A stretch of 64,000 nt of DNA from Curtobacterium sp. MCLR17_032. GTDB lineage: Bacteria; Actinomycetota; Actinomycetes; Actinomycetales; Microbacteriaceae. Where the stretch lies: contig NZ_CP126268.1 of the NCBI RefSeq assembly GCF_003234795.2, positions 124,001 to 188,000 of the forward strand, read 5' to 3'. Below the pieces are notes generated by a model. That model was not told the origin of the DNA. It saw only the letters and a list, made by a program, of their open reading frames with translations, and searched no databases. The position numbers and the translations under genes are program-made. Positions 42,935-52,050 of the stretch are shown one piece after another (positions within the stretch are counted from its first letter, which is position 1; every line of letters starts with the position of its first letter).

Positions 42935-44511
42935 GCGTCCTGTTCACCGACGTCCTGCTGTGGGCGCCCGAGGAACCCTCCGGCATGACCGGTCCGACCG
43001 ACCTGCTGGTCACCGGCACGACGATCGCCGCCATGGGGCCGACCGCGCGGGCCGCGGCGCCCGCCGACGTCCGGGTGGTGGACGGCCGCGGGCACCACAT
43101 CGTGCTGCCCGGGCTCGTCAACGCGCACTTCCACTCGCCGGCGAACCACCTCAAGGGTGCGTTCCCGAGCCGGCCGCTCGAGACCTTCATGCTCTACGAG
43201 TCCCCGTCGGACCCTGCCCTGACGCCGACCCCGCGGGAGGCGTACCTCCGGACGATGCTCGGCGCGCTCGAGATGCTCCGCACCGGGACGACCAGCGTGC
43301 AGGACGACGCGTTCCTCATGCCGACGCCCGACCCCGAGGTCATCGACGCCGTCATGCAGGCGTACGCGGACAGCGGGATCCGGGCCTCCGTGGCGCTCGA
43401 CCAGCCGGAGCTGCCCGACGTCGAGAAGCTGCCGTTCCTCGACGACCTCGGTATCGACGAGGCGACGACCCGCGCGCTGCACGCCCCCGCCCCCGCATCG
43501 GCCGCGGAACTGCTCGACGCCTACGACCACCTGTTCCGGACCTGGCACGGGGCGGCCGACGGCCGACTCACCGCCGCCGTGTCGATCTCCGCCCCGCAGC
43601 GGGTCTCGCCGGAGTACTTCGGCGCGCTCGACGACCTCAGCCGCACCCACGACGTGCCGCTCTTCGCCCACATGCTCGAGACACGCACGCAGCGTGCCCT
43701 CTCGCACCCGTCGAGCGGTCAGCCGCGGTTCGCCGGCCGGAGCCTGGTCCGCTACACGGCGGACCTGGGGCTGCTCAGCGACCGGGTGAACGTCATCCAC
43801 GCGGTCTGGGTCGACGACGACGACCTCGACCTGATCGCCGCGGCGGACGCGGTCGTCGCGCACAACCCGGTGTCGAACCTGCGGCTCGGCAGCGGTGTGA
43901 TGCCGTTCCGTGCGATGCGGGACCGCCGCATCCGGGTGGCGCTCGGCGTCGACGAGGCCATCTGCGACGACACCGTGAACACGTGGGGCGTCGTCAAGCA
44001 GGCCGGTCTCATCCACACCGTCACCGGCGACGACCCGGACCGCTGGCCACGACCGGCCGAGGTGCTCGAGGCACTGTGGGACGGCGGGGCCGCGGCCATG
44101 CGCCGTGGCGGCCGGACCGCGCTCGGCACGGTCGGCCGGATCGCGGTCGGGGCGGAGGCCGACCTCGCGCTCCTCGACCTGCACGCGCCCGCCTTCACCC
44201 CGTTCAACGACCTGCGGGGCCAGCTCGTGTACTGCGAGTCCGGCACCAGCGTCCGGATGACGGTCGTCGCCGGGACGGTCGTCGCCGAGGGAGGCCGGGT
44301 CACCTCGGTCGACGAGGACGCCCTGCTCGCAGAGGCCCGCGAACTCCACGCCGCCCGCCGCCCCGCCCTCGAGCGCACCTGGGCCGACGCCGACCGGCTC
44401 CTCCCCGCCTACGCCGCCGTCGTCCGCCGCGCCGCCGCGACCGACCTCGGCCTGCCCGACCGCGGCATCGCACCCGCACACCGGACCACCACGAACGGGA
44501 TGACCGCATGA
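42931..44511 (+). CDS. Metal-dependent amidohydrolase (TrzN/deaminase-like)
   Basis: 526 aa. Amidohydrolase-superfamily barrel: HxH in LVNAHFHSPANHLKG, later metal His in LFAHMLET and NVIHAVWVDDDDLD, and the catalytic Asp in LGVDEAICDDTVNTW. VAHNPVSNLRLGSGVMP is shared with chlorohydrolase/TrzN-ATZ, guanine deaminase and SAH-deaminase groups. It likely cleaves a C-N bond in a ring amide or deaminates a heterocycle; substrate unknown. Longer than usual (about 450) owing to an insertion near 110-200. ATG overlaps the previous stop. Confidence 0.85.
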   Translation: MSVLFTDVLLWAPEEPSGMTGPTDLLVTGTTIAAMGPTARAAAPADVRVVDGRGHHIVLPGLVNAHFHSPANHLKGAFPSRPLETFMLYESPSDPALTPTPREAYLRTMLGALEMLRTGTTSVQDDAFLMPTPDPEVIDAVMQAYADSGIRASVALDQPELPDVEKLPFLDDLGIDEATTRALHAPAPASAAELLDAYDHLFRTWHGAADGRLTAAVSISAPQRVSPEYFGALDDLSRTHDVPLFAHMLETRTQRALSHPSSGQPRFAGRSLVRYTADLGLLSDRVNVIHAVWVDDDDLDLIAAADAVVAHNPVSNLRLGSGVMPFRAMRDRRIRVALGVDEAICDDTVNTWGVVKQAGLIHTVTGDDPDRWPRPAEVLEALWDGGAAAMRRGGRTALGTVGRIAVGAEADLALLDLHAPAFTPFNDLRGQLVYCESGTSVRMTVVAGTVVAEGGRVTSVDEDALLAEARELHAARRPALERTWADADRLLPAYAAVVRRAAATDLGLPDRGIAPAHRTTTNGMTA

Positions 44512-45446
44512 CCGCCGACGACACGCTCCGGACCACCGCTCCGGGGCACGACCTCTGGCCCTACCGGCCGATCACCGCTCCCGGCGGACCGGCCTGGCCG
44601 GACGGCAAGCGCCTGGCCGTCTACGTCGCCGTCGGGCTCGAGGAGTACCGGTTCGGCGTCGGCCGGACCGAGGACATCGTGCCCGACGTCGCCGCCCCCG
44701 ACCTCGTCAACACCTCGTGGCGCGACTACGGCAACCGCGTCGGGGCGTTCCGGCTGCTCGAACGACTGGACCGCGCGGGCATCCCGCCCACCGTGCTCCT
44801 CAACACCGCCGTCTACGACACCGCACCCGAACTGATCCGGGCCGCGCGGGAGGTCGGCGCCGAGTTCATCGGCCACGGCACGTCGAACTCGGACTCCCTG
44901 GTCGGCATGTCCGCAGCCGGCGAGGCCGCGTACCTCGCCGGGGTCGCCGCCCGCATCACCGCCGAGGAGGGCGCCGCCCCGGGCGGGTGGTCGAGCCCCT
45001 GGCTCAGCCACACCACGTCCACGCTCGACAGCCTGGCCGGCACCGGGTACCGGTACCTGCTCGACCTCCGGCTCGACGACCGGCCCGTCACCGTCCCGAC
45101 CCGCAACGGCGACCTGCTCGTGCTGCCGTACGCGCTCGAGGTGAACGACAGCACGACCGTCGTCGGTCGAGGTGCGTCGGCCACCGAGTTCGCCGACATG
45201 GTGGTCGACGAGTTCGACGAGCTGCTCGACCGCTCCGCCGACCAACCGCTCGTGATGAGCGTCGTCGTGCACTCCTTCATCTCCGGCGCCCCGTTCCGGC
45301 TGCGGGCCCTCGACCGGGCGCTCCGGCACATGACGGCACACGCCGACCGGGTCTGGTTCACCCAGCCCCGGGCGATCGCCGCCCACCTCGCCGCAGCCGA
45401 GACAGCAGCCGGATCCGCCGCCCAGACCAGGGAGCCGACCGCATGA
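44508..45446 (+). CDS. PuuE-like polysaccharide-deacetylase-family hydrolase
   Basis: 312 aa. It matches the NodB-fold PuuE/allantoinase group rather than chitin deacetylases: VAVGLEEYRFG, NTSWRDYGNRVGAFRLLERLDRAGIPPTVLLN, EFIGHGTSNSDSL, and VVVHSFISGAPFRLRALDRAL. The H-x3-H zinc motif of classical members is absent (GHGTSNSD), as in metal-independent PuuE allantoinase. With the racemase and amidohydrolase it suggests ureide-ring opening. ATG overlaps the previous stop codon. Confidence 0.82.
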   Translation: MTADDTLRTTAPGHDLWPYRPITAPGGPAWPDGKRLAVYVAVGLEEYRFGVGRTEDIVPDVAAPDLVNTSWRDYGNRVGAFRLLERLDRAGIPPTVLLNTAVYDTAPELIRAAREVGAEFIGHGTSNSDSLVGMSAAGEAAYLAGVAARITAEEGAAPGGWSSPWLSHTTSTLDSLAGTGYRYLLDLRLDDRPVTVPTRNGDLLVLPYALEVNDSTTVVGRGASATEFADMVVDEFDELLDRSADQPLVMSVVVHSFISGAPFRLRALDRALRHMTAHADRVWFTQPRAIAAHLAAAETAAGSAAQTREPTA

Positions 45447-47296
45447 CGACCGCGACGATCCGCGACCTGCACGTCTCGCTCGAGCGGGACGGGGCACGGT
45501 CCGAGGTGCTCCGCGGCATCGACCTGGACATCGCCCCGGGCGAGATCGTCGGGCTGGTGGGGGAATCCGGCTCCGGCAAGAGCATGCTCGCGATGAGCCT
45601 GCTCGGCCTGCTGCCGGACGCCGCCCGACCCGAGGTCACCGGCGAGGTCACCGTGCAGGGCACCGACATGGTGCACGGCACCGACGCCGAACGCCGGGCA
45701 GCACGACGGTCCTCGCTCGGCGCCGTCTTCCAGGACCCGATGACCTCGCTCAACCCGACGATGCGGATCGGTCGGCAGATCACCGAGGCCGGCCCCGACC
45801 GTGCCGGTGCGGTCGCACTCCTCGACAGCATGGGGGTCCCCGACCCCGACCTGCGGTTCAGCGTCTACCCGCACGAACTCTCCGGCGGACTCCGGCAGCG
45901 CGTGATGGCCGCGATCGCGATGGCCGGTCGCCCGGCCCTGATCGTCGCCGACGAGCCCACGACCGCCCTCGACGTCACGGTGCAGGCGCAGCTGCTCGAC
46001 CTGCTGCAGGAACTCCGCGACGACCACGGCTGCAGCGTCCTGCTCATCACCCACGACCTCGGCGTCGCCTCGCGCATCGCCGACCGGATCGCCGTCATGT
46101 ACGCCGGCCGTCTCGCCGAGGTCGGACCCACGGCCGCGGTCCTCGGCACCCCGGCCCACCCGTACACGGCGGGTCTCCTCCGCTCGCGGCTGTCCCTCGC
46201 ACTCGACCGGGACGCCCGGCTCCCCGCACTGCCGGCCGACACCCTCGACCCGGCCGAGCGCCTGGTCGGCTGCCCGTACCGCGCCCGGTGCCCGCTCGCC
46301 GTCGGCCGGTGCGCCACCGAGATGCCCGGCCTCGACGCCTCCGTCCCGGCGCCCGACCACGCCGCCGCGTGCTGGCGGGACGCCGACACGGTCCGTGCGA
46401 CCGGGGCCCTGCCGGACGCGGCCAGCGCACCCGGGGTGACCGGCGCGGACGACGCGGGGCGGGCCTCCCGGCCGACAGTGGAGGACCGGCCCACGCAGGC
46501 AGACCGGCCCACCACCGTCGCGACCACCGCACCCGGCGCGACCGCCGCACCCACGCCCGCGGACGCGGTCGTCGTCGAGGACCTCGTCTGCACCTACACG
46601 ACCGGCCGCGGACGCCGCGCCCGCACCGTGGAGGCCGTCCGCGGCGTCAGCTTCCGGGTGCCGGCCGGCCGGTCCCTCGCCATCGTCGGCGAGAGCGGAT
46701 CGGGCAAGTCCACCGTCCTCCGCGCCGTCGCCGGACTCGTCCCGGCCCGCTCCGGGCGCATCACCGTCGCCGAGGGCGGCGCGCAGATGGTCTTCCAGGA
46801 CGCCGGGTCCTCGCTCACCCCGTGGATGACGGTCGGCGAGACCCTCCGCGAACGACTCGTCCCCGCCCGCCTCGGCCGCACCGAGACCGACCGACGCGTC
46901 GCCGAGGCGCTCGACGCGATCGGCCTGCCCGCCACCGTCGCCCGCCTGCGCCCCGCCGACCTGTCCGGCGGCCAGCGGCAGCGGGTGGCCCTCGCCCGCG
47001 CGACCATCGTCCGGCCCGCGGTCCTGCTCTGCGACGAACCGACGAGCGCCCTCGACGCCTCGCTGGCCGCCGTGACCCTCAACACCATCCGTGACATGCG
47101 TCGGGAGCTCGCCATGACCGTCCTGTTCGTCACCCACGACCTGGCCGTCGCCCGGCTGATGGGCGACCACATCGCCGTCGTCGAACGCGGCCGGGTCATC
47201 GAGACCGGACCCGCCGACGCGGTGATCCACGACCCGCAGGAGCAGTACACCCGGACGCTCGTCGCGTCCGTGCCCGAGATCGCGGTGCCCGCATGA
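45443..47296 (+). CDS. Fused dual ATP-binding subunit of peptide/nickel-type ABC importer
   Basis: 617 aa, two complete ATPases (DppD-DppF type) in one chain. The first has Walker A GESGSGKS, signature ELSGGLRQRV and Walker B ALIVADEPTTALD, with an oligopeptide-type Cys motif (GCPYRARCPLAVGRC). The second has GESGSGKST, DLSGGQRQRV and VLLCDEPTSALD. A Pro/Ala/Thr-rich linker (about 330-375) joins them. It energises import with the next two permeases. ATG overlaps the upstream stop. Confidence 0.93.
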   Translation: MTTATIRDLHVSLERDGARSEVLRGIDLDIAPGEIVGLVGESGSGKSMLAMSLLGLLPDAARPEVTGEVTVQGTDMVHGTDAERRAARRSSLGAVFQDPMTSLNPTMRIGRQITEAGPDRAGAVALLDSMGVPDPDLRFSVYPHELSGGLRQRVMAAIAMAGRPALIVADEPTTALDVTVQAQLLDLLQELRDDHGCSVLLITHDLGVASRIADRIAVMYAGRLAEVGPTAAVLGTPAHPYTAGLLRSRLSLALDRDARLPALPADTLDPAERLVGCPYRARCPLAVGRCATEMPGLDASVPAPDHAAACWRDADTVRATGALPDAASAPGVTGADDAGRASRPTVEDRPTQADRPTTVATTAPGATAAPTPADAVVVEDLVCTYTTGRGRRARTVEAVRGVSFRVPAGRSLAIVGESGSGKSTVLRAVAGLVPARSGRITVAEGGAQMVFQDAGSSLTPWMTVGETLRERLVPARLGRTETDRRVAEALDAIGLPATVARLRPADLSGGQRQRVALARATIVRPAVLLCDEPTSALDASLAAVTLNTIRDMRRELAMTVLFVTHDLAVARLMGDHIAVVERGRVIETGPADAVIHDPQEQYTRTLVASVPEIAVPA

Positions 47297-48147
47297 GCGC
47301 CGCCGTCGTCGCCCCGCGCTGGACGCTCCGGCCGACCGCGGGCGTGCACGCCGGTCGGCGCACGGCCCAGGCGCTCGTCGGGCTCCTGGTCGCGCTCACC
47401 GTCCTGGCGCTCGTCGCCCGGCTGATCGCACCCGACGACCCGATCCAGCCCGTCGCGATGGCCCAGCTGCCGATCGGCACCCCGGGGCACCTGTTCGGCA
47501 CCGACTCGATCGGGCGGGACGTGCTCTCCCGCACGTTGTTCGGCCTGCAGACGTCGTGGCTGTCGGCGCTCGCCGTGGTGGCCGTCGGACTCGTCGTCGG
47601 CGGGGTCGTCGGCGCCACCGCGGGTGTCGCCGGCGGCTGGGTGGACAGCGTGCTCATGCGGGTCACCGACCTGTTCCTCGCACTGCCGTCGACCCTCGTG
47701 GCGATCGCGATCGTCGCGGCCCTCGGCCCGGGCCTGACGAACACCCTCGTCGGCATCTCGGTCGTCTGGTGGCCGTACTACGCCCGGATCATCCGGTCCG
47801 AGGTCCGCGCCACCGTCACCCGCCCGCACGTCGAGGCCGCCCGGCTCGCCGGTGTCGGTCGTGCCCGACTCGTCCTCCGGCACGTGTTGCCCGGCGCGGT
47901 CCCGACCGCGATCGTGACGGCGAGCCTGGACATCGGCAACGTCGTGCTGCTGCTCGCCGGGCTGTCGTTCCTGGGCCTCGGGCAGCCCGCACCCGCGGCG
48001 GAGCTCGGCGCGGACACGGCCGCCAACACGCAACTGCTGCTCAGCGCCTGGTGGGTCCCGGTCGTGCCGGGTGCCGCCGTGCTCCTCCTGAGCCTCGTGT
48101 CCAACCTCGCCGGCGACGGCGTCCGCACCCTGATCGCTCGGAGGTAG
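47293..48147 (+). CDS. ABC importer permease (DppC-like)
   Basis: 284 aa. Six or so membrane helices and the EAA loop (EAARLAGVGRARLVLRHVLPGAVPTAIV). GHLFGTDSIGRDVLSRTLFG is the DppC/OppC N-terminal signature. ATG overlaps the ATPase stop. Confidence 0.92.
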   Translation: MSAAVVAPRWTLRPTAGVHAGRRTAQALVGLLVALTVLALVARLIAPDDPIQPVAMAQLPIGTPGHLFGTDSIGRDVLSRTLFGLQTSWLSALAVVAVGLVVGGVVGATAGVAGGWVDSVLMRVTDLFLALPSTLVAIAIVAALGPGLTNTLVGISVVWWPYYARIIRSEVRATVTRPHVEAARLAGVGRARLVLRHVLPGAVPTAIVTASLDIGNVVLLLAGLSFLGLGQPAPAAELGADTAANTQLLLSAWWVPVVPGAAVLLLSLVSNLAGDGVRTLIARR

Positions 48148-48151
48148 CGCC

Positions 48152-49078
48152 GTGGTCACGTACGCCCTCCGCCGCATCGGCTCGCTCGCCGTCGTGCTGC
48201 TCGTCCTCAGCGTCGTGGTGTTCCTGCTCCAGCAGGTCTCACCCGGGGACCCGGCCCGTGCAGCGCTCGGTGCCAACGCCTCCCGGTCCGCGGTCGACGC
48301 CGAACGGCAGCGGCTCGGGCTCGACGACCCGCTGCCCGTGCAGTTCCTGCGGTTCGTCGGAGGCGCCCTGCACGGGGACTTCGGCACCTCGTTCCGGACG
48401 CACCGCCCGGTCGCCACCGACCTGGCGTCCGCGGTGCCCGCCACCGTGCAGCTCGTGCTGGCGGCGTTCGCGATCGCCCTCGTGCTCGCCGGGCTGTTCG
48501 CCGCGTCGGGGGCCCTGCGCTGGCCGTTCTCCGGCGTGTACCGCGGTGTGCTGCTCGTCGGGGCGACCGCGCCGCCGTTCCTGCTCGCCCTCGGCGGGAT
48601 CATCCTGTTCTACGCGCAGCTCGGGTGGCTGCCGGCCTCGGGGCAGGGCGACGGCGGAGTCGGGTCGGAGCTGTCGCACCTGGTCCTGCCCGCCACCGTG
48701 CTGGCGACCGCACCGGCCCTGGCGATCGGGCGGATCCTGCGCTCCGGGCTCGAGACCACCCTGGTCGCCGACCACGTCCGGACCGCCCGGTCGAAGGGGC
48801 TGGGCGAGGAGACGATCCTGGCGCGCCACGTCGTCCGGAACGCCGTCGGCCCGGCCCTGGCGATGTCCGGCCTGCAGCTCGGGTTCATGTTCGCCGGCGA
48901 CGTCGTCGTCGAGCAGGTCTTCAGCTGGCCCGGCATGGGCAGCTACCTGGCGAACAGCATCCCGACATCGGACTACCCGGCGATCGCCGCGGTGACCCTC
49001 GTGCTCGGCGCGGTCTACGTCGTCGTGAACACCGTCGCGGACCTCCTGCAGACCGCCGCCGACCCGCGCCTCGCCTGA
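48152..49078 (+). CDS. ABC importer permease (DppB-like)
   Basis: 308 aa. MVTYALRRIGSLAVVLLVLSVVVFLL start, SPGDPARAALG, and the EAA-like loop TARSKGLGEETILARHVVRNAVGPALA. EQVFSWPGMGSYLANSI is the DppB signature. GTG start 4 nt after the DppC-like stop. The order C then B is reversed from the common B-C arrangement. Confidence 0.92.
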   Translation: MVTYALRRIGSLAVVLLVLSVVVFLLQQVSPGDPARAALGANASRSAVDAERQRLGLDDPLPVQFLRFVGGALHGDFGTSFRTHRPVATDLASAVPATVQLVLAAFAIALVLAGLFAASGALRWPFSGVYRGVLLVGATAPPFLLALGGIILFYAQLGWLPASGQGDGGVGSELSHLVLPATVLATAPALAIGRILRSGLETTLVADHVRTARSKGLGEETILARHVVRNAVGPALAMSGLQLGFMFAGDVVVEQVFSWPGMGSYLANSIPTSDYPAIAAVTLVLGAVYVVVNTVADLLQTAADPRLA

Positions 49079-49144
49079 CTTCCCCCCCCACCCCGCACCC
49101 TCACCTGCTCCACCTGTGCCCCACCGCCCTGAAGGAGATCCCCC

Positions 49145-50734
49145 GTGCAGCTCACCACCCTCCGGCGCCGCACCCGCGCCGCCCTGGTCGCCGCGGCCGC
49201 CGTGCCGTTGCTCGTCCTCACCGCCTGCTCCGGTGCCGGTGCCGCGGCCCCGAACGCCGCCCCGACCGACGGCACCCTGACCGTCGGCCTGCTCGGCGAC
49301 ATCGGTCAGCCGCCGGACCCCGACATCTACTACGCGAACAACGGCCTGGCCATCGTGCTCAACGCGTACGAGGGACTCGTGCAGTACGCGAACGACACGG
49401 ACAAGGTGCAGATCGCACCGCGGCTCGCGACCTCGTGGCAGGTCAGCGACGACAACACCGAGTACACGTTCCACCTGCGGAAGGGCGTCACCTTCCACGA
49501 CGGCACCCCGTTCACCTCGGCGGCCGTGCAGACGGCGTTCGACCGCCGGATCGCCGTCAAGGGCGGCGCGGCCTACATGGTCGAGGGCGTCAAGAGCGTC
49601 GCGACCCCGGACGCGCAGACCGCGGTCGTCACCCTGAAGAGCCCGAACTCGGCCTTCCTGGACTACCTGGCGTCACCGTTCGGCCCGAAGATGGAGTCGC
49701 CGACCGCGCTCCGTGCACACGCCGGCTCCGACGACGCCCAGACCTGGCTGCAGACCCACGACGCCGGCACCGGCCCCTACGAGATCAGCGCCGCCGACCC
49801 CGGCAGCTCGTGGAGGATGAAGCGGTACGACGGCTACTGGGGCAGCAAGTCGCCGTTCACCACCATCAAGCTGCCGATCTACTCGGACGTGTCCGCGCTG
49901 CAGCTCGCGTTCGACCGCGGCGACGTGTCGACGATCGTCGCGGCGCTGCCGTCGTCGAGCCTGTCGAAGTACCAGGACAGCAAGCAGTTCTCGAGCGCGA
50001 TGCTGCCGACGCTGCAGTCCGCGCTGGTCACGGTGAACCCGACGAAGTCGTTCTTCGCCGCGAAGGAGGCCCGGATCGCCTTCCTGCAGAGCATCGACCA
50101 GAAGAAGATGGTGCAGCAGGTCCTCGGCAGCCGCTCCGAGCCGGCGACCACCCTGTACGCCAAGGGCATGCTCTCCGACGGCTCGGACAAGCAGCAGACC
50201 ACCTACGAGCCCGGGGCGATGAAGGCCTACGCCAAGGGGCTGCCCGCCGGCACCACGATGACGATCGGCTACGCCAGCGGCAACACGAACGCGCAGCAGA
50301 TGGCGAACATCCAGGCGGCGGCACTGCAGGGTCTCGGCATCAAGGCCACCGCGAAGTCGTACCCGACCTCGCAGGTCTTCGGGTGGATCAACGACCCGAC
50401 GAGCGGACCGGACGCGTTCTTCGACGGCAACAACGGCCCGGACGGCGGCTCCCCGTACATGTGGGGTCACGTGTTCTGGGACAAGTCCGGCGGCATCAAC
50501 TACTTCGGGTGCGACGTGCCCGCGGTCGACAAGACCCTGGACCAGGCGCTGCAGACCGGCGACGAGTCGCTCTACGGCAAGGCCGCGCAGCAGTACGCCG
50601 CGACCGGCTGCTACTACAACCTGTCCTACAACAAGGACTGGGTCGTCTCGCAGAAGTGGCTGACCGGCATCGCGGCAGCGCACAACATCGGCGCCAACGA
50701 GCTCGACTTCAGCAAGCTCGGACTCCAGAAGTGA
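49145..50734 (+). CDS. ABC importer substrate-binding lipoprotein (family 5)
   Basis: 529 aa. Lipoprotein signal peptide with lipobox LLVLTACSG (Cys about 28), followed by an SBP_bac_5 fold: GTLTVGLLGDIGQPPDPDIYY, NAYEGLVQY, APRLATSWQVSDDNTEYTFHLRKGVTFHDGTPFT. It captures the substrate outside the membrane. GTG start with GGAG about 8 nt upstream (AAGGAGATCCCCC). This family binds peptides, nickel complexes, opines or sugars, so specificity cannot be read directly. Confidence 0.92.
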   Translation: MQLTTLRRRTRAALVAAAAVPLLVLTACSGAGAAAPNAAPTDGTLTVGLLGDIGQPPDPDIYYANNGLAIVLNAYEGLVQYANDTDKVQIAPRLATSWQVSDDNTEYTFHLRKGVTFHDGTPFTSAAVQTAFDRRIAVKGGAAYMVEGVKSVATPDAQTAVVTLKSPNSAFLDYLASPFGPKMESPTALRAHAGSDDAQTWLQTHDAGTGPYEISAADPGSSWRMKRYDGYWGSKSPFTTIKLPIYSDVSALQLAFDRGDVSTIVAALPSSSLSKYQDSKQFSSAMLPTLQSALVTVNPTKSFFAAKEARIAFLQSIDQKKMVQQVLGSRSEPATTLYAKGMLSDGSDKQQTTYEPGAMKAYAKGLPAGTTMTIGYASGNTNAQQMANIQAAALQGLGIKATAKSYPTSQVFGWINDPTSGPDAFFDGNNGPDGGSPYMWGHVFWDKSGGINYFGCDVPAVDKTLDQALQTGDESLYGKAAQQYAATGCYYNLSYNKDWVVSQKWLTGIAAAHNIGANELDFSKLGLQK

Positions 50735-50738
50735 CACG

Positions 50739-50769
50739 CGGGGCACCGGGGAGCAGCCCCGGTGCCCCG
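50739..50769 (+). terminator. Strong hairpin after ABC operon
   Basis: CGGGGCACCGGGG / CCCCGGTGCCCCG, perfect 13-bp arms with a 5-nt loop, between the binding protein and the GntR gene. It may cut readthrough into the regulator. Confidence 0.7.
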
Positions 50770-50824
50770 TCCGGTCCCCGCGAACCCCGGTGGACCGCCG
50801 CCCGAGTCTGCGAAGGTTGACCCG

Positions 50825-51481
50825 ATGACCACCACCGAGCCCGCACTGTCGCTCCCGCGGCAGATCCACGCGCGCCTCCGCGAAGCGATCATCCGCGGCG
50901 AGTACCCCCAGGGGCACAAGCTCGCCGAGACGCGGATCGCCGAGGAGCTCGCGGTGTCCCGTGTCCCCCTGCGCGAGGCCGTGCCGATGCTCGAGGTCGA
51001 GGGGTTCGTCACCAGCACACCGCGACGTGGGGCCGTGGTGTCGACCTGGACCTCCCGGCTCATCCACGAGCTGTTCGACCTGCGTGAGGTGCTCGAGGTC
51101 GGGGCCGCCGGGCACGCCGCCCGTGCGGTCGGTCGTGGGGTCTCGACGGACGAACTGGAGGCATCGCTCGCCTGGTCGCAGAGCGTCGTCGAGGACGGGG
51201 ACCCGTACCGCATCGCCGAGGCGAGCACCCGGTTCCACGAGGCGATCGTGGCGATGACCGGCAACAGCCTGCTGCAGGCCTCGATGCGCTCGGTCTCCGG
51301 CCGCGTGCAGTGGCTCTTCTACCTGACCAGTGCCCTCGACGTGCACGACGCCTTCCACGACCACGTCGAGCTCGCCGCCGCGATCGCCCGGGGCGACGAG
51401 CGGATGGCCGAGGCGCTGGCCTACTCGCACATCGAGCGCGACCGCACCCCGTCGTTCGCGGTGCTGCACCCGCCGGCCTGA
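50825..51481 (+). CDS. GntR-family (FCD) transcriptional regulator
   Basis: 218 aa. An N-terminal winged HTH (IHARLREAIIRGEYPQGHKLAETRIAEELAVSRVPLREAVPMLEVEGFV) is followed by an all-helical FCD ligand domain with metal-ligand-like His residues (ASTRFHEAIVAMTGN, and ALAYSHIERD at the end). It lies at the end of the catabolic operon and is the natural controller of it, through the GTATAC boxes at 39149 and 39308 (inference). AAGG lies upstream of ATG 50825. Confidence 0.9.
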   Translation: MTTTEPALSLPRQIHARLREAIIRGEYPQGHKLAETRIAEELAVSRVPLREAVPMLEVEGFVTSTPRRGAVVSTWTSRLIHELFDLREVLEVGAAGHAARAVGRGVSTDELEASLAWSQSVVEDGDPYRIAEASTRFHEAIVAMTGNSLLQASMRSVSGRVQWLFYLTSALDVHDAFHDHVELAAAIARGDERMAEALAYSHIERDRTPSFAVLHPPA

Positions 51482-51561
51482 CGAGGTCCCGGGTGGGGGC
51501 GACACCGAGCCGACAGCCCGTGTTCACCCCGCCGACGCCCGACGGTGTGACCATCGTCGGC

Positions 51562-51693
51562 ATGTCCATCCTGCATCCCACCGCGTCCCGCAGCCTCGTC
51601 GGTGACATCGAGAGCGAGTACGACGAGTTCGACCGCGACCCGGACCTCGAGGTCTCGAAGAACCGCGACGGATGGCTCGAGCCGTCGTGGTGA
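51562..51693 (+). CDS. Possible small acidic protein
   Basis: 43 aa, MSILHPTASRSLVGDIESEY then DEFDRDPDLEVSK... and a WLEPSW end. Codon third positions are GC-rich and a proper terminator follows 36 nt later, which supports a real gene; there is no clear ribosome-binding site. In-frame GTG codons upstream could extend it. Function unknown. Confidence 0.4.
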   Translation: MSILHPTASRSLVGDIESEYDEFDRDPDLEVSKNRDGWLEPSW

Positions 51694-51728
51694 CAGCGGG
51701 GTCATGACCCCCGCACGGGTACTCCTTC

Positions 51729-51776
51729 GGGGTACGTCAGCTGGATCATCGGATCCGGTGCGACGTACCCCTTTTT
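51729..51776 (+). terminator. Intrinsic terminator
   Basis: GGGGTACGTC (51729-51738) pairs with GACGTACCCC (51762-51771) and is followed by TTTTT. The loop contains an inner GGATC/GATCC pairing. Confidence 0.8.
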
Positions 51777-52050
51777 CGTTGTCCGGAACGCGTTGCACCC
51801 CGGGGTACACGTGTCCCCCTCGGCGCGGAGCAGGAGTCACACCGTTGTGATTCCTCGCCGATCGGCAGCACAGTGCGGATCGAGCGCGAGAGCAGCCGGG
51901 GCGAGCTGTACCCCGCACCGATGTCCCCCGATGACGAAGCACGGAGAAGCCTGAGAATCGATCGTGGTGGTTTGTGGGGTACACCCCCGGCCCGCCAAAC
52001 TCGGTCTCAGCCCACGAAGGACAACACCGTCACAGGCAGGGAGAGTCACC
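51777..52050 (+). promoter_or_regulatory. Long upstream region of sigma-factor gene
   Basis: 274 bp without a gene. It contains a near-palindrome GGAGTCACA-CCGT-TGTGATTCC (about 51831-51852) and GGGGTACAC at about 51801 and 51974. The start has GGGAG upstream. A regulated promoter is likely but no clear -35/-10 pair can be assigned. Confidence 0.35.

Noticed and set aside
43752..48603. Large minus-strand open frames across the ABC and hydrolase genes
   Set aside because: They oppose tightly coupled genes with intact catalytic motifs; no start signals or domains.
51727..51985. Recurring GGGGTAC words around the sigma-factor leader
   Set aside because: Two belong to a terminator stem and the others are isolated 7-mers; not enough to call an operator.
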